From an uncultured Clostridia bacterium (GTDB taxonomy: Bacteria > Bacillota > Clostridia > TANB77 > CAG-508): a DNA stretch of 8,757 nt. Of the stretch, positions 1-5,632 are shown piece by piece. The translations under genes and the position numbers were made by a program. Every line of letters begins with the position of its first letter. Positions within the stretch are counted from its first letter, which is position 1. The stretch covers positions 1 to 8,757 of the forward strand of contig CAKPLT010000028.1 of the NCBI GenBank assembly GCA_934167755.1. Reading direction: 5' to 3'. The notes below the pieces were generated by a model, which did not search any database, was not told the origin of the DNA, and saw only the letters and a program-made list of their open reading frames with translations.

Positions 1-86
1 GCAAATTCACATATAAATTCAAGTCTCTGTTTTAGACATTCTTCAAATTGTAATTCTTGTTTAATTATTTTCAATTTATACACCAT
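1..86 (-). CDS. 5' end of an unidentified chromosomal gene (partial)
   Basis: An open minus-strand frame runs off the left edge of the window. It begins with in-frame candidates ATG (86), GTG (83) and TTG (74). The upstream AAAGGATGGTG resembles a Shine-Dalgarno sequence and would be best spaced for the TTG at 74, giving a protein starting MKIIKQELQFEECLKQ. Only about 25-29 residues are visible, charged and probably helical, and I do not recognise the family. It lies outside the element, on the chromosomal side of attL, downstream of the old tRNA terminator. The fragment is too short to exclude a chance open frame. Confidence 0.45.
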   Translation of the reverse strand, partial: MVYKLKIIKQELQFEECLKQRLEFICEF

Positions 87-127
87 CCTTTCGTTTGGAT
101 GATTTTTATATTGTTTTTAGACAACAA

Positions 128-163
128 AAAAATCAACCAGATTTTATTTTCTGATTGATTTTT
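128..163 (-). terminator. Chromosomal Rho-independent terminator, probably the original one for tRNA-Leu
   Basis: A 13-bp stem (128-140 against 151-163) closes a 10-nt loop. The only imperfection, C138 against A154, becomes a G-U wobble when transcribed from the minus strand. The minus-strand transcript then runs into a U-rich tract (complement of the A run at 126-132). The tRNA-Leu lies on the minus strand, and before insertion this sequence lay just beyond its 3' end. This was therefore likely its terminator and is now cut off from it by the element. Confidence 0.75.
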
Positions 164-201
164 GTATCTATCTGTTTTATTAGTTCGAGCAGATACGCCA
201 T

Positions 202-258
202 TGGTGCAGATGGCCGGAATCGAACTGGCACGGTTTATTCAACCGCAGGATTTTAAGT
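202..258 (-). repeat. attL: duplicated 3' half of tRNA-Leu
   Basis: This 57-bp stretch matches 8681-8737 at 56 of 57 positions. The difference is T226 against C8705, which would put an A-C mismatch in the T stem. It contains the CCA end, acceptor 3' strand, T arm, variable arm, anticodon 3' stem and anticodon loop, but not the 5' half, so it cannot encode a tRNA. Identity stops in the anticodon stem-loop at 258, where element sequence begins. This is the usual footprint of a tyrosine integrase that crosses over at an anticodon loop. Confidence 0.93.
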
Positions 259-582
259 TATTCTATCATTTTAATGGTTAGTAATGAATAACACTCTTTA
301 ATCCTATTATTTATGTACTCAAAACCTTATTATTTCAAACTATTTCGATTGCTTTTATTGTAACATAAACAATTAAAAATTTATATAAATCTAACACAAC
401 TTTTTCAAGTTTTGTTAGAAATTTGTTAGAAAAATTTTAAATAGTATTTATTATAAAAAATCTCAAATTTATTTAAAATCAAATTTTGCATATTTAAAAA
501 TTTAAAACGAACGGGCATAGTTTATTACCTGTTCTAATTTTTCACCACAAAATCGATTGTCGTGCGAAGGAAAGGAAAATAT
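259..582. other. Left non-coding arm of the element
   Basis: I see no gene in this AT-rich stretch. Next to attL there is a loose inverted repeat TTATTC (258-263) / GAATAA (about 284-289). At 387-432 lies a cluster of TTGTTAGAAA-type repeats, listed separately. A GC-richer patch at about 506-560 precedes the rep ribosome binding site and includes the palindrome AATCGATT (551-558). A rep promoter must lie here, but no -35/-10 pair is convincing among the many AT-rich candidates. Confidence 0.6.
387..432. repeat. Probable integrase arm-type binding sites, left arm
   Basis: TTGTTAGAAA occurs at 412-421 and 423-432, an 11-bp period that puts both on one face of the helix. An inverted relative (TCTAACA, 390-396) faces them. 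Together 390-400 and 410-420 form a 10/11 inverted repeat around a short loop. The same tandem pair, with the same 11-bp spacing and orientation, recurs at 8599-8619 inside the right end. In the lambda and Tn916 families, short repeats in the attP arms are bound by the N-terminal domain of Int; assigning that role here is inference from position and duplication. Confidence 0.7.
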
Positions 583-1137
583 ATGCAAAATTTTAATTTT
601 TATAAAGTTAACGAAACTTTAAATCATAAATATTATCAAATACCACAGGAATTATTTATAAATCCATTATATAAAAATGCTTTAAATTCTGATAGTAAAT
701 TGTTATATGGTTTTCTACTAGATAGATTATCATTATCTATTAAGAATAATTGGCATGATGAAAATGAAAATGTATATTTAATTTTTACTAGAAAAGAAGT
801 ACAAGACAAATTAAATCTATCTGATAAAACTGTTACTAAAGCATTTAAACAATTATCAGATGTTAATTTAATATATGAAAAGAAACAAGGTTTTAGCAAA
901 CCTAAACTTATATATGTTGCAAAAATACAACATTTAAAAATAGAACTTTCACATAATCGTAAAAATTACGATTATATAAACGGAGATTCTACGATTACCG
1001 AATCGGAAAATTTCCGACCTATCAATACTAATAATAATTATACTTATAAAAATAATAAGGCTAATAAAAATTCAGTGAAATATTCTGGTAGAGATTATCC
1101 TCCTGAATTTTTAAAAGGCTTATATGCTAATATATAA
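583..1137 (+). CDS. repA: RepA_N-family replication initiator, short form
   Basis: This is a 184-residue protein resembling the RepA_N N-terminal winged-helix domain of Firmicute plasmid and ICE initiators, which bind the origin and start replication. Family features are visible at the start: the FYKVNETLNHKYYQIP segment, an LFINPLYKNALNSDSKLLYG segment, and a helix-turn-helix around TRKEVQDKLNLSDKTVTKAF (roughly residues 70-90). I chose ATG 583 because AGGAAAGGA lies 6 nt upstream; a GTG at 562 is in frame but would bury that site. Residues after about 120 form a polar, Asn-rich linker ending in RDYPPEFLKGLYANI. Plasmid RepA_N proteins are usually around 300 residues or more, so the host-specific C-terminal domain is largely missing. 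The role is probably maintenance of the excised circle. Confidence 0.85.
   Translation: MQNFNFYKVNETLNHKYYQIPQELFINPLYKNALNSDSKLLYGFLLDRLSLSIKNNWHDENENVYLIFTRKEVQDKLNLSDKTVTKAFKQLSDVNLIYEKKQGFSKPKLIYVAKIQHLKIELSHNRKNYDYINGDSTITESENFRPINTNNNYTYKNNKANKNSVKYSGRDYPPEFLKGLYANI
953..1017. repeat. Iteron-like palindrome cluster inside rep (candidate replication origin)
   Basis: Within the linker-coding part of rep, ATAATCGTAA (953-962) and TTACGATTAT (966-975) form a perfect 10-bp inverted repeat with a 3-nt spacer. TACGATTA occurs at 967-974 and again at 990-997, 23 bp apart (about two helical turns), with an inverted copy at 954-961. CGATT/AATCG (992-1005) and TCGGAAA/TTTCCGA (1003-1017) follow at once. 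RepA_N plasmids are known to keep their origin inside the rep coding sequence beyond the N-terminal domain, which is where this lies. The origin function is inferred. Confidence 0.55.
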
Positions 1138-1151
1138 TGACCTTAGCAAAA

Positions 1152-1175
1152 CACAAAAGCAATTATGCTTTTGTG
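1152..1175. other. Perfect 10-bp hairpin after rep
   Basis: CACAAAAGCA (1152-1161) pairs with TGCTTTTGTG (1166-1175) around a 4-nt loop, just after the rep stop codon. It has no U tract of its own and is followed at once by the larger terminator-like hairpin. Confidence 0.7.
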
Positions 1176-1225
1176 AAAATAGCAATATAAAAATTGGTTA
1201 TCAATTTTTGTGTTGCTATTTTTTT
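1176..1225 (+). terminator. Rho-independent terminator of rep
   Basis: Two stacked stems are visible: AAAATAGCAA (1176-1185) with TTGCTATTTT (1213-1222), and AAAAATTG (1189-1196) with CAATTTTT (1202-1209), separated by a 3x3 internal loop. A T run reaches 1225. The shape and position after rep fit a plus-strand terminator that insulates rep from mob. Confidence 0.75.
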
Positions 1226-1277
1226 ACCTAAATTGCTATTAGCCAATTTAGGTAAAACGGGTGTAGGGTGTCCCTAC
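1222..1277. other. Two further hairpins leading into oriT
   Basis: TTTTACCTAAATTG (1222-1235) pairs perfectly over 14 bp with 1244-1257 around an 8-nt loop. GTAGGG (1263-1268) pairs with CCCTAC (1272-1277) around TGT. Single-stranded transfer DNA would fold strongly here. The hairpins may belong to the extended oriT or act as a lagging-strand (single-strand) origin; the sequence alone does not decide. Confidence 0.6.
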
Positions 1278-1326
1278 CACACTGACACTTTTTCCAATAA
1301 TGGTAAAAAAGTGTCGTAGTGTGTTA
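1278..1326 (+). other. oriT: oriT of MobV type, nic between 1323 and 1324
   Basis: GACACTTTTT (1284-1293) and AAAAAGTGTC (1306-1315) form a 10-bp inverted repeat. CACACT (1278-1283) and AGTGTG (1318-1323) extend the stem past a small bulge. The sequence TAGTGTG followed by TTA (1317-1326) is identical to the nick consensus of the pMV158/MobV family, where MobM cuts after the last G. The nick therefore falls at the foot of the hairpin, 78 bp before the relaxase start, the usual MobV arrangement. Confidence 0.88.
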
Positions 1327-1359
1327 CAACACAATTAAAAAAATAGAAAAGTTTTAACC

Positions 1360-1383
1360 AGCATAGTGTTATTTAGCTGTGCT
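1360..1383 (+). promoter_or_regulatory. Stem-loop just upstream of the mob ribosome binding site
   Basis: AGCATAG (1360-1366) pairs with CTGTGCT (1377-1383), with one G-U wobble in RNA, around a 10-nt loop. It ends a few bases before the GGAG at 1390-1393. It could modulate translation of the relaxase or serve as a site where relaxase controls its own promoter. It is a modest stem and could be chance. Confidence 0.35.
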
Positions 1384-1403
1384 AGAAATGGAGAAATTTA
1401 TAT

Positions 1404-2576
1404 ATGAGTTATGCAATAATTAGAAATGCAAAATACAAAAGAGAAAATTTAAAAGGAATATTTAGACACAATGAAAGAAGGAATAAAAACTATTCTAATA
1501 AAAATATTAATAAAGAAAAATCCTATTTAAATTATTCATTAAAAGATACTCAATTTACTTATGAAAAAGAATTTGATAGAATACGAAAAGAATATAATTT
1601 AAAAGGTCAAATTAAAACAGTTAGTAATATTATTTGTGAATATATAGTTACATCTGATAAAACTTTCTTTGATACAATTGGAGAAGATGAGACTAAAAGA
1701 TATTTTGAAACTGCCTATAAATTTGTATGTGAATATAAAAATTTAGGAGAACAATATATTTTGTCTGCAAAAGTGCATATGGATGAGGAAAGTCCACATA
1801 TGCATTTAGTATTTATTCCTGTTGTTCATATTACAGATAAAAAAGGAAATGATATTGATAAAATTGCTTGTAGTGAATTTTGGAAAGCTAAAGATAGTTA
1901 TAGACAATTACAAAATGCTTTTTACTCTTATATTACTGCAAATGGATTTGATTTAGAAAGAGGAAATACAAGTGAAAGAGTCCATTTATCTGTTGAAGAT
2001 TATAAGAAAATTACAAATTTTGAAAATACTAAAACAGTACTTAAAGATATTAAACTGGAATTACCAGAAACACCTAATGTTAAAAGTTTTGGAAAATTAG
2101 TACGAAATAGAGATGAAAAAATACAAGAATTAGTTGTACAGCCCAGAGATAATATGATTAAAGAACAACAAGAACAAATTTCTCTGCTTTATTTAACACT
2201 ACAAAATCAAGTTAATACTGTTGAAAGAGCGTCAAAATATGAAAAAGAAAGAAAAGCTATAATGTTTGAAAACAGAGAGTTAAAAGAAAAGTGCGAAAAT
2301 ATTAAAAAGGACTATTATATTAAACTTAAAGAAGAAATACGAAAAGTTGAAAACAAATATGAAGATGAAATTTATCAGCTTGAAAAGGAAAATAGCTTTT
2401 TACGAAAAGTTATAAATACATTTCAAAAAATAGTAGATAAATTTATACATTGGGTATGTAGCAAATTTTCAGTTTCTTCTGAAGAAGAATTTATTAGAGA
2501 GTTCCAAATAGAAAATGATATTTATCTTAATCCAGAAAAGCAAATTGAATATGAGGAAGAGTTAGAATATGAATAA
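1404..2576 (+). CDS. mobV: MobV-family relaxase (Mob/Pre)
   Basis: This 390-residue relaxase should nick oriT and pilot the single strand through a helper conjugation system. Motif I is at the N-terminus (MSYAIIRNAKYK, then FRHNER) with His22, the position shown to be the nucleophile in MobM of pMV158. The NYSL segment (residues 43-46) corresponds to the NYEL motif. Motif III reads HMDEESPHMH (125-134), giving the metal-binding histidines and Glu129 of the HxDExxPHxH signature. The catalytic domain ends near residue 200. About residues 255-345 are a long Lys/Glu-rich coiled coil, typical of MobV dimerisation regions. A GGAG lies 10 nt before ATG 1404. The gene looks complete and active, with its own oriT immediately upstream. 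Confidence 0.95.
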   Translation: MSYAIIRNAKYKRENLKGIFRHNERRNKNYSNKNINKEKSYLNYSLKDTQFTYEKEFDRIRKEYNLKGQIKTVSNIICEYIVTSDKTFFDTIGEDETKRYFETAYKFVCEYKNLGEQYILSAKVHMDEESPHMHLVFIPVVHITDKKGNDIDKIACSEFWKAKDSYRQLQNAFYSYITANGFDLERGNTSERVHLSVEDYKKITNFENTKTVLKDIKLELPETPNVKSFGKLVRNRDEKIQELVVQPRDNMIKEQQEQISLLYLTLQNQVNTVERASKYEKERKAIMFENRELKEKCENIKKDYYIKLKEEIRKVENKYEDEIYQLEKENSFLRKVINTFQKIVDKFIHWVCSKFSVSSEEEFIREFQIENDIYLNPEKQIEYEEELEYE

Positions 2577-2616
2577 ATGGATATGTGATTTTAATATACA
2601 AAAAATTATTATTTAA

Positions 2617-2646
2617 AAAGCACCATAATTGTGTTATAGGTGCTTT
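2617..2646. terminator. Bidirectional terminator between mob and the cargo operon
   Basis: AAAGCACC (2617-2624) pairs with GGTGCTTT (2639-2646), and ATAA/TTAT continues inside. The plus transcript runs into a T-rich stretch from 2644. The minus transcript runs into the complement of the A run at 2615-2619. It starts 2 nt after the stop of the convergent minus-strand gene and 41 nt after the mob stop, so it can serve both. Confidence 0.8.
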
Positions 2647-2647
2647 C

Positions 2648-3097
2648 TTATTTTATTTTAAATATATTCTTTATTTTATTTAAAATTATAGTAAACAAAT
2701 TTTCCTTATATTCTATAATGGAATTGTTTGAAATAGCATTAGTTATATCTTCTTTTTGACTCATATTTCTAAAAATATCATTATATTGAAAAGTTTTAGA
2801 TTTCTTTTCTTCTATTTGTTGTCTTTCATACTTTTGTTTTGCAATAATTTTTTGTTTTTGGATTTCTGTTGCCCAATAATCTCTAAATAATAATCCAATA
2901 ATTGCTTTGGCTCTTTTAGAAACATTTTGTTCATCAAGCGTCTTTGAAGGATTATATTTAAAATTATAGTTTTTATCCTGCATTGTTTTATATAATTCAA
3001 TTTTTTCTATTGGAATTTTGTCATAATCTATTTTGGGTATATATTTTAATATTTCCAAAACTTCTTTGTAAGCAATAGCATATTCTATACTTTCCAT
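2648..3097 (-). CDS. Conserved hypothetical protein, downstream partner of Fic
   Basis: This 149-residue protein starts at ATG 3097, with AAAGGAG correctly spaced upstream. It begins 19 bp after the Fic stop codon, so the two are almost certainly co-transcribed. I cannot assign a known domain. The N-terminal half (1-90) looks folded and helical: an EVLEILKYIPKIDYDKIP segment, then KTLDEQNVSKRAKAIIGLLF and RDYWAT. The middle (95-120) is a basic, Gln/Lys/Glu-rich helix, and the last 17 residues form a short basic amphipathic helix. No signal peptide or clear membrane span is seen. From memory, similar small proteins recur in gut Firmicutes, but I cannot name the family. It might be an antitoxin, partner or target of Fic; that rests only on operon position. 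Confidence 0.8.
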   Translation of the reverse strand: MESIEYAIAYKEVLEILKYIPKIDYDKIPIEKIELYKTMQDKNYNFKYNPSKTLDEQNVSKRAKAIIGLLFRDYWATEIQKQKIIAKQKYERQQIEEKKSKTFQYNDIFRNMSQKEDITNAISNNSIIEYKENLFTIILNKIKNIFKIK

Positions 3098-3116
3098 AGC
3101 TTATCTCCTTTATCTT

Positions 3117-4451
3117 TTATTTTTCCTGTGTTTCTTTGTTTTTCATTTTTTCCATATCTATTTTTTCTTGTTTTTGTGTTTCATCTTCAATACTTGGATC
3201 CGACATTTCTGATATAACTTGTTTGCCAATATCACTTACTTCAACAATATTCTCGTTTTTTACTATATTATTTTCTATATAATTTGATAATACTTGCATT
3301 GTTTTTTCTGTTCTTGTTCCTGTAATATCAATTATTCCACCTTTAGATATAGCCATTGAAACCTCATAATCTTCAGTAAAATTTATAGCTTTTTGAAGTT
3401 TCAAGACATCAACAGTGGATTCATAAAGATTTCCTCTAGTTAAAATTTCCCTTATAGTTGTTGCATCATTAAATTTAAAATTATTAGGCTTTTCAAAAAA
3501 GTCCAAAATTGTATCAAGCATTCCTTCTTTTAGATTATTTGCAGTCTCAATTATTTTGAAATAGTCTTCTTTGTCGAATTGTGATAAATGTTCTTGTGCT
3601 GTTTCGTTTTCTCTATCAGCTGGTAAGCTTAACCCTTTTTCTTCTCCAAATTCGTATTTAGTCAAATCTCCTAGTTTTCCACTTCTTATTGATGCAAGTA
3701 ATAATGCCATTCCACTTGTTGTAATTGTATTTCCATTGTTATTAGCTAATGAATTTTGTATTTGACTATATTGTATAGAAGATATTTGTTTTATTACATT
3801 ATCAGGAACAAAAACAGGATTATTATTTGAACTTGTCATTTCATTCATATTGGGTTCTAATAATGTAGCTGCATCTGTTGTTACTATTGCTTTTTTTGTA
3901 TAAAACTCTGTATTAGGTATAATACCTGACTTTATTAAAGCTTTATATAAAAAACAATTCGAACATATTTCTGCCGTTTCGCTTCCCTCAATATTATTAC
4001 TTCTCTCAAATTCACCACTATCTATTTTAGCCGCATTAAATTTGTCATCATGCATTAATAAATCATTATTGTCAAAGGAAAAATTAGGATTATTTATAAT
4101 TTCAAATATAGCTCTTGAAGTTCTCCCGTTTCCGTCTTCAAATAAATGTAATTCATTTATTAAATAATACATCATTGTTGCTCTGTCCTTTTTTACTTTA
4201 ACATTTTTTAATGCATTTGATATTTTTTCGAAATATCTATTTTGAATTTCATTATCTGGAGAAACTAAACCACCTGCACACATTGTTTCTTCACAAAATT
4301 TATTTTCATCAACCGGTATATTTCTAACCCTACTATTCACATATAATAATATTTTTTTGACATCTTCACCTGTTAAACTTGAAAAAAATTCATCATGTTT
4401 TTTTTCATCCTTTAACATTGTTAAAACTTCTTCTTCAGAATATTTCATCAT
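3117..4451 (-). CDS. Fic-domain protein (probable AMP transferase)
   Basis: This is a 444-residue protein. The Fic core occupies about residues 25-175, with the catalytic signature HLFEDGNGRTSR at 102-113. That keeps the His, the acidic Asp/Glu-Gly-Asn-Gly-Arg phosphate loop and the second Arg of the HxFx(D/E)GNGRxxR consensus. Fic enzymes usually transfer AMP from ATP to a target hydroxyl, and some are toxins. An SNNIEG stretch (151-156) matches the (S/T)xxxE(G/N) pattern of the Fic inhibitory helix, but lies C-terminal to the active site. Residues about 200-444 are unrecognised and end in a Lys/Glu/Gln-rich tail. AAGGAG precedes the double ATG at 4451/4448. A good promoter lies directly upstream, and the 149-residue gene follows in the same operon. 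The substrate is unknown. Confidence 0.88.
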   Translation of the reverse strand: MMKYSEEEVLTMLKDEKKHDEFFSSLTGEDVKKILLYVNSRVRNIPVDENKFCEETMCAGGLVSPDNEIQNRYFEKISNALKNVKVKKDRATMMYYLINELHLFEDGNGRTSRAIFEIINNPNFSFDNNDLLMHDDKFNAAKIDSGEFERSNNIEGSETAEICSNCFLYKALIKSGIIPNTEFYTKKAIVTTDAATLLEPNMNEMTSSNNNPVFVPDNVIKQISSIQYSQIQNSLANNNGNTITTSGMALLLASIRSGKLGDLTKYEFGEEKGLSLPADRENETAQEHLSQFDKEDYFKIIETANNLKEGMLDTILDFFEKPNNFKFNDATTIREILTRGNLYESTVDVLKLQKAINFTEDYEVSMAISKGGIIDITGTRTEKTMQVLSNYIENNIVKNENIVEVSDIGKQVISEMSDPSIEDETQKQEKIDMEKMKNKETQEK

Positions 4452-4467
4452 AAATTCTCCTTTTATA

Positions 4468-4499
4468 TTAGTTATTTAAATGTATAATAACATAACTAA
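4468..4499. promoter_or_regulatory. Inverted repeat over the Fic promoter (candidate operator)
   Basis: TTAGTTAT (4468-4475) and ATAACTAA (4492-4499) are perfect 8-bp arms, 16 bp apart, that flank and cover the -10 element of the Fic promoter. A repressor bound here would block RNA polymerase. The regulator is unknown. In this AT-rich background an 8-bp inverted repeat is suggestive only. Confidence 0.4.
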
Positions 4500-4512
4500 A
4501 ATTTTATTTCAA
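4484..4512 (-). promoter_or_regulatory. Sigma-A-type promoter of the Fic operon
   Basis: On the minus strand, a -35 TTGAAA (4512-4507) and a -10 TATTAT (4489-4484) are separated by exactly 17 bp. The expected start is near 4477, leaving a leader of roughly 25 nt with the AAGGAG site. The Fic pair is therefore transcribed separately from the nuclease gene upstream. Confidence 0.7.
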
Positions 4513-4538
4513 TTATTACATAATTTTTATTTTTAAAT

Positions 4539-5570
4539 TTATTTATGATTTTTATTTATATCAATATGTTTGTTAATATCTTCCTCAGTTGGTAATTTTT
4601 CTAATACATCTTTTGGTAATTCATTTCTTAGTTCATAAGAAGTCACACCTATTGGAGTATTTGTACCTTTTAAGGCCCATTCTACTGATAATTTATCTTT
4701 TCCTTTACAAAGTAGTAATCCAATTGTTTGATTGTCTAGTTCTTTTCTTAATGTTTCATCTACAGCTGTCACATAAAAACTTAATTGTCCAATATACTCT
4801 GGCTTAAATTCTACATTTTTAAGTTCTACTACTATGTAACATCTTAAATCTAAATGATAGAATAACATATCAATGTAATAATCTTGATTTTCTGTTGATA
4901 TTTTATATTGATTTCCAACAAAACTAAATCCTGTACCTAATTCTAATAATACATTTTTTATTTTTTCCATCATTGCATTTTCAATATCTTTTTCGACTGC
5001 ATTTTCTTTGATTCCTTCTAATTCAAATATATAAGGGTCTTTTATGACATCTCTTGCTAATTCACTTTGAGGAGATGGTAACTTATTTTCAAAATTTGTT
5101 AATTTATCTGAAATAGCTTGTCTTTCATATAATTGCAAATCTATTTGATGCTCTAAAACAGTGTGTGACCAGCCGTTTTCAAGGCATTTTTCTGCATACC
5201 ATTCTCTAATATTTAAATCTCTAATTTTATCTAACAATAAATTATTATGTGACCATGGTAATTTTGCCAACGCTATTGGCAAATTTGATAAATCTTTATA
5301 TTCCTCATAAAATTTTTTCATTCTTGACAAATTTCTTGTGGAAAAACCAGTTGTATCTGGAAATTCTAATTTTAAAGCAATAGAAAAATCCTTAATAAAA
5401 TTATTTCCATACTTTGCATTCTGACTTACAATTTTTCCAAGTCTAAAATATAACCTAATTAATTCCATATTAGCATTTTCTTGAACTTCATATCTTGTTT
5501 TTAAAATATCTTGTTTAGCATATAAAACTAAATCTTTAAATTCTTTATCTAACATATTATTTTTCTCCAT
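4539..5570 (-). CDS. YhcG/DUF1016-family PD-(D/E)XK nuclease
   Basis: This 343-residue protein has the two-part DUF1016 layout. An N-terminal helical domain (about 10-160) contains the GFSTRNLSRMKKFYEEY and LPWSHNNLLL segments. A C-terminal PD-(D/E)XK nuclease fold (about 170-320) carries D234 in YYIDMLFY, E249 and K251 in VVELK, and Q262 in GQLSFY, so the active site looks intact. The family is linked to DNA cleavage and often sits in mobile or restriction-like loci; its role is not well defined. ATG 5570 is chosen because AGGAGG lies 6 nt upstream; a TTG at 5624 is in frame but has no such site. Residues 95-103 (SNLPIALAK) are encoded by a 31-bp repeat whose second copy lies just upstream of the gene. 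It follows the DUF6076-like gene by 62 bp on the same strand. Confidence 0.9.
   Translation of the reverse strand: MEKNNMLDKEFKDLVLYAKQDILKTRYEVQENANMELIRLYFRLGKIVSQNAKYGNNFIKDFSIALKLEFPDTTGFSTRNLSRMKKFYEEYKDLSNLPIALAKLPWSHNNLLLDKIRDLNIREWYAEKCLENGWSHTVLEHQIDLQLYERQAISDKLTNFENKLPSPQSELARDVIKDPYIFELEGIKENAVEKDIENAMMEKIKNVLLELGTGFSFVGNQYKISTENQDYYIDMLFYHLDLRCYIVVELKNVEFKPEYIGQLSFYVTAVDETLRKELDNQTIGLLLCKGKDKLSVEWALKGTNTPIGVTSYELRNELPKDVLEKLPTEEDINKHIDINKNHK
5260..5290. repeat. 31-bp repeat with palindromic core, copy inside the nuclease gene
   Basis: Identical over 31 bp to 5602-5632. The core TTTGCCAA / CGCTA / TTGGCAAA (5263-5283) is a perfect 8-bp inverted repeat. It is read in frame and encodes roughly SNLPIALAK (residues 95-103), just before the conserved LPWSHN motif of the DUF1016 N-terminal domain. 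Confidence 0.9.
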
Positions 5571-5601
5571 TATAAACCTCCTGAAAATTAATATATTTTT
5601 G

Positions 5602-5632
5602 AATTTTGCCAACGCTATTGGCAAATTTGATA
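5602..5632. repeat. 31-bp repeat with palindromic core, intergenic copy
   Basis: The second perfect copy fills half of the 62-bp gap between the DUF6076-like gene and the nuclease gene. It abuts the upstream stop codon (5633-5635) and ends 31 bp before the nuclease start. The palindromic core is 5605-5625. The copies are 342 bp apart, a multiple of three, so this copy would also be in the nuclease reading frame. No U tract follows on the minus strand, so a simple terminator is unlikely. Confidence 0.9.

Noticed and set aside
165..201. Possible second tRNA remnant left of attL
   Set aside because: The short GTTCGAGCAGATACGCCA stretch looks tRNA-like at first, but it does not fold into an arm-plus-acceptor arrangement and matches tRNA-Leu only in a few bases.
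636..899. Minus-strand open frame opposite rep
   Set aside because: It lies entirely across the RepA_N coding region, its product resembles no family, and it has no ribosome binding site. It is a shadow of low-GC coding sequence.
2812..3000. Second minus-strand frame inside the 149-residue gene
   Set aside because: It overlaps the better-supported gene in another frame and has no start signal of its own.
3571..3765. Plus-strand frame with several Cys residues inside the Fic gene
   Set aside because: It is antisense to the Fic coding region, with no ribosome binding site or recognisable domain.
4589..4807. Plus-strand hydrophobic frame antisense to the nuclease
   Set aside because: The Leu/Ile-rich product is what the complement of AT-rich coding sequence gives. 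It has no start signals.
5571..5624. N-terminal extension of the nuclease from TTG 5624
   Set aside because: It is in frame but has no ribosome binding site, and it would be encoded largely by the palindromic repeat. ATG 5570 has a well-placed AGGAGG.
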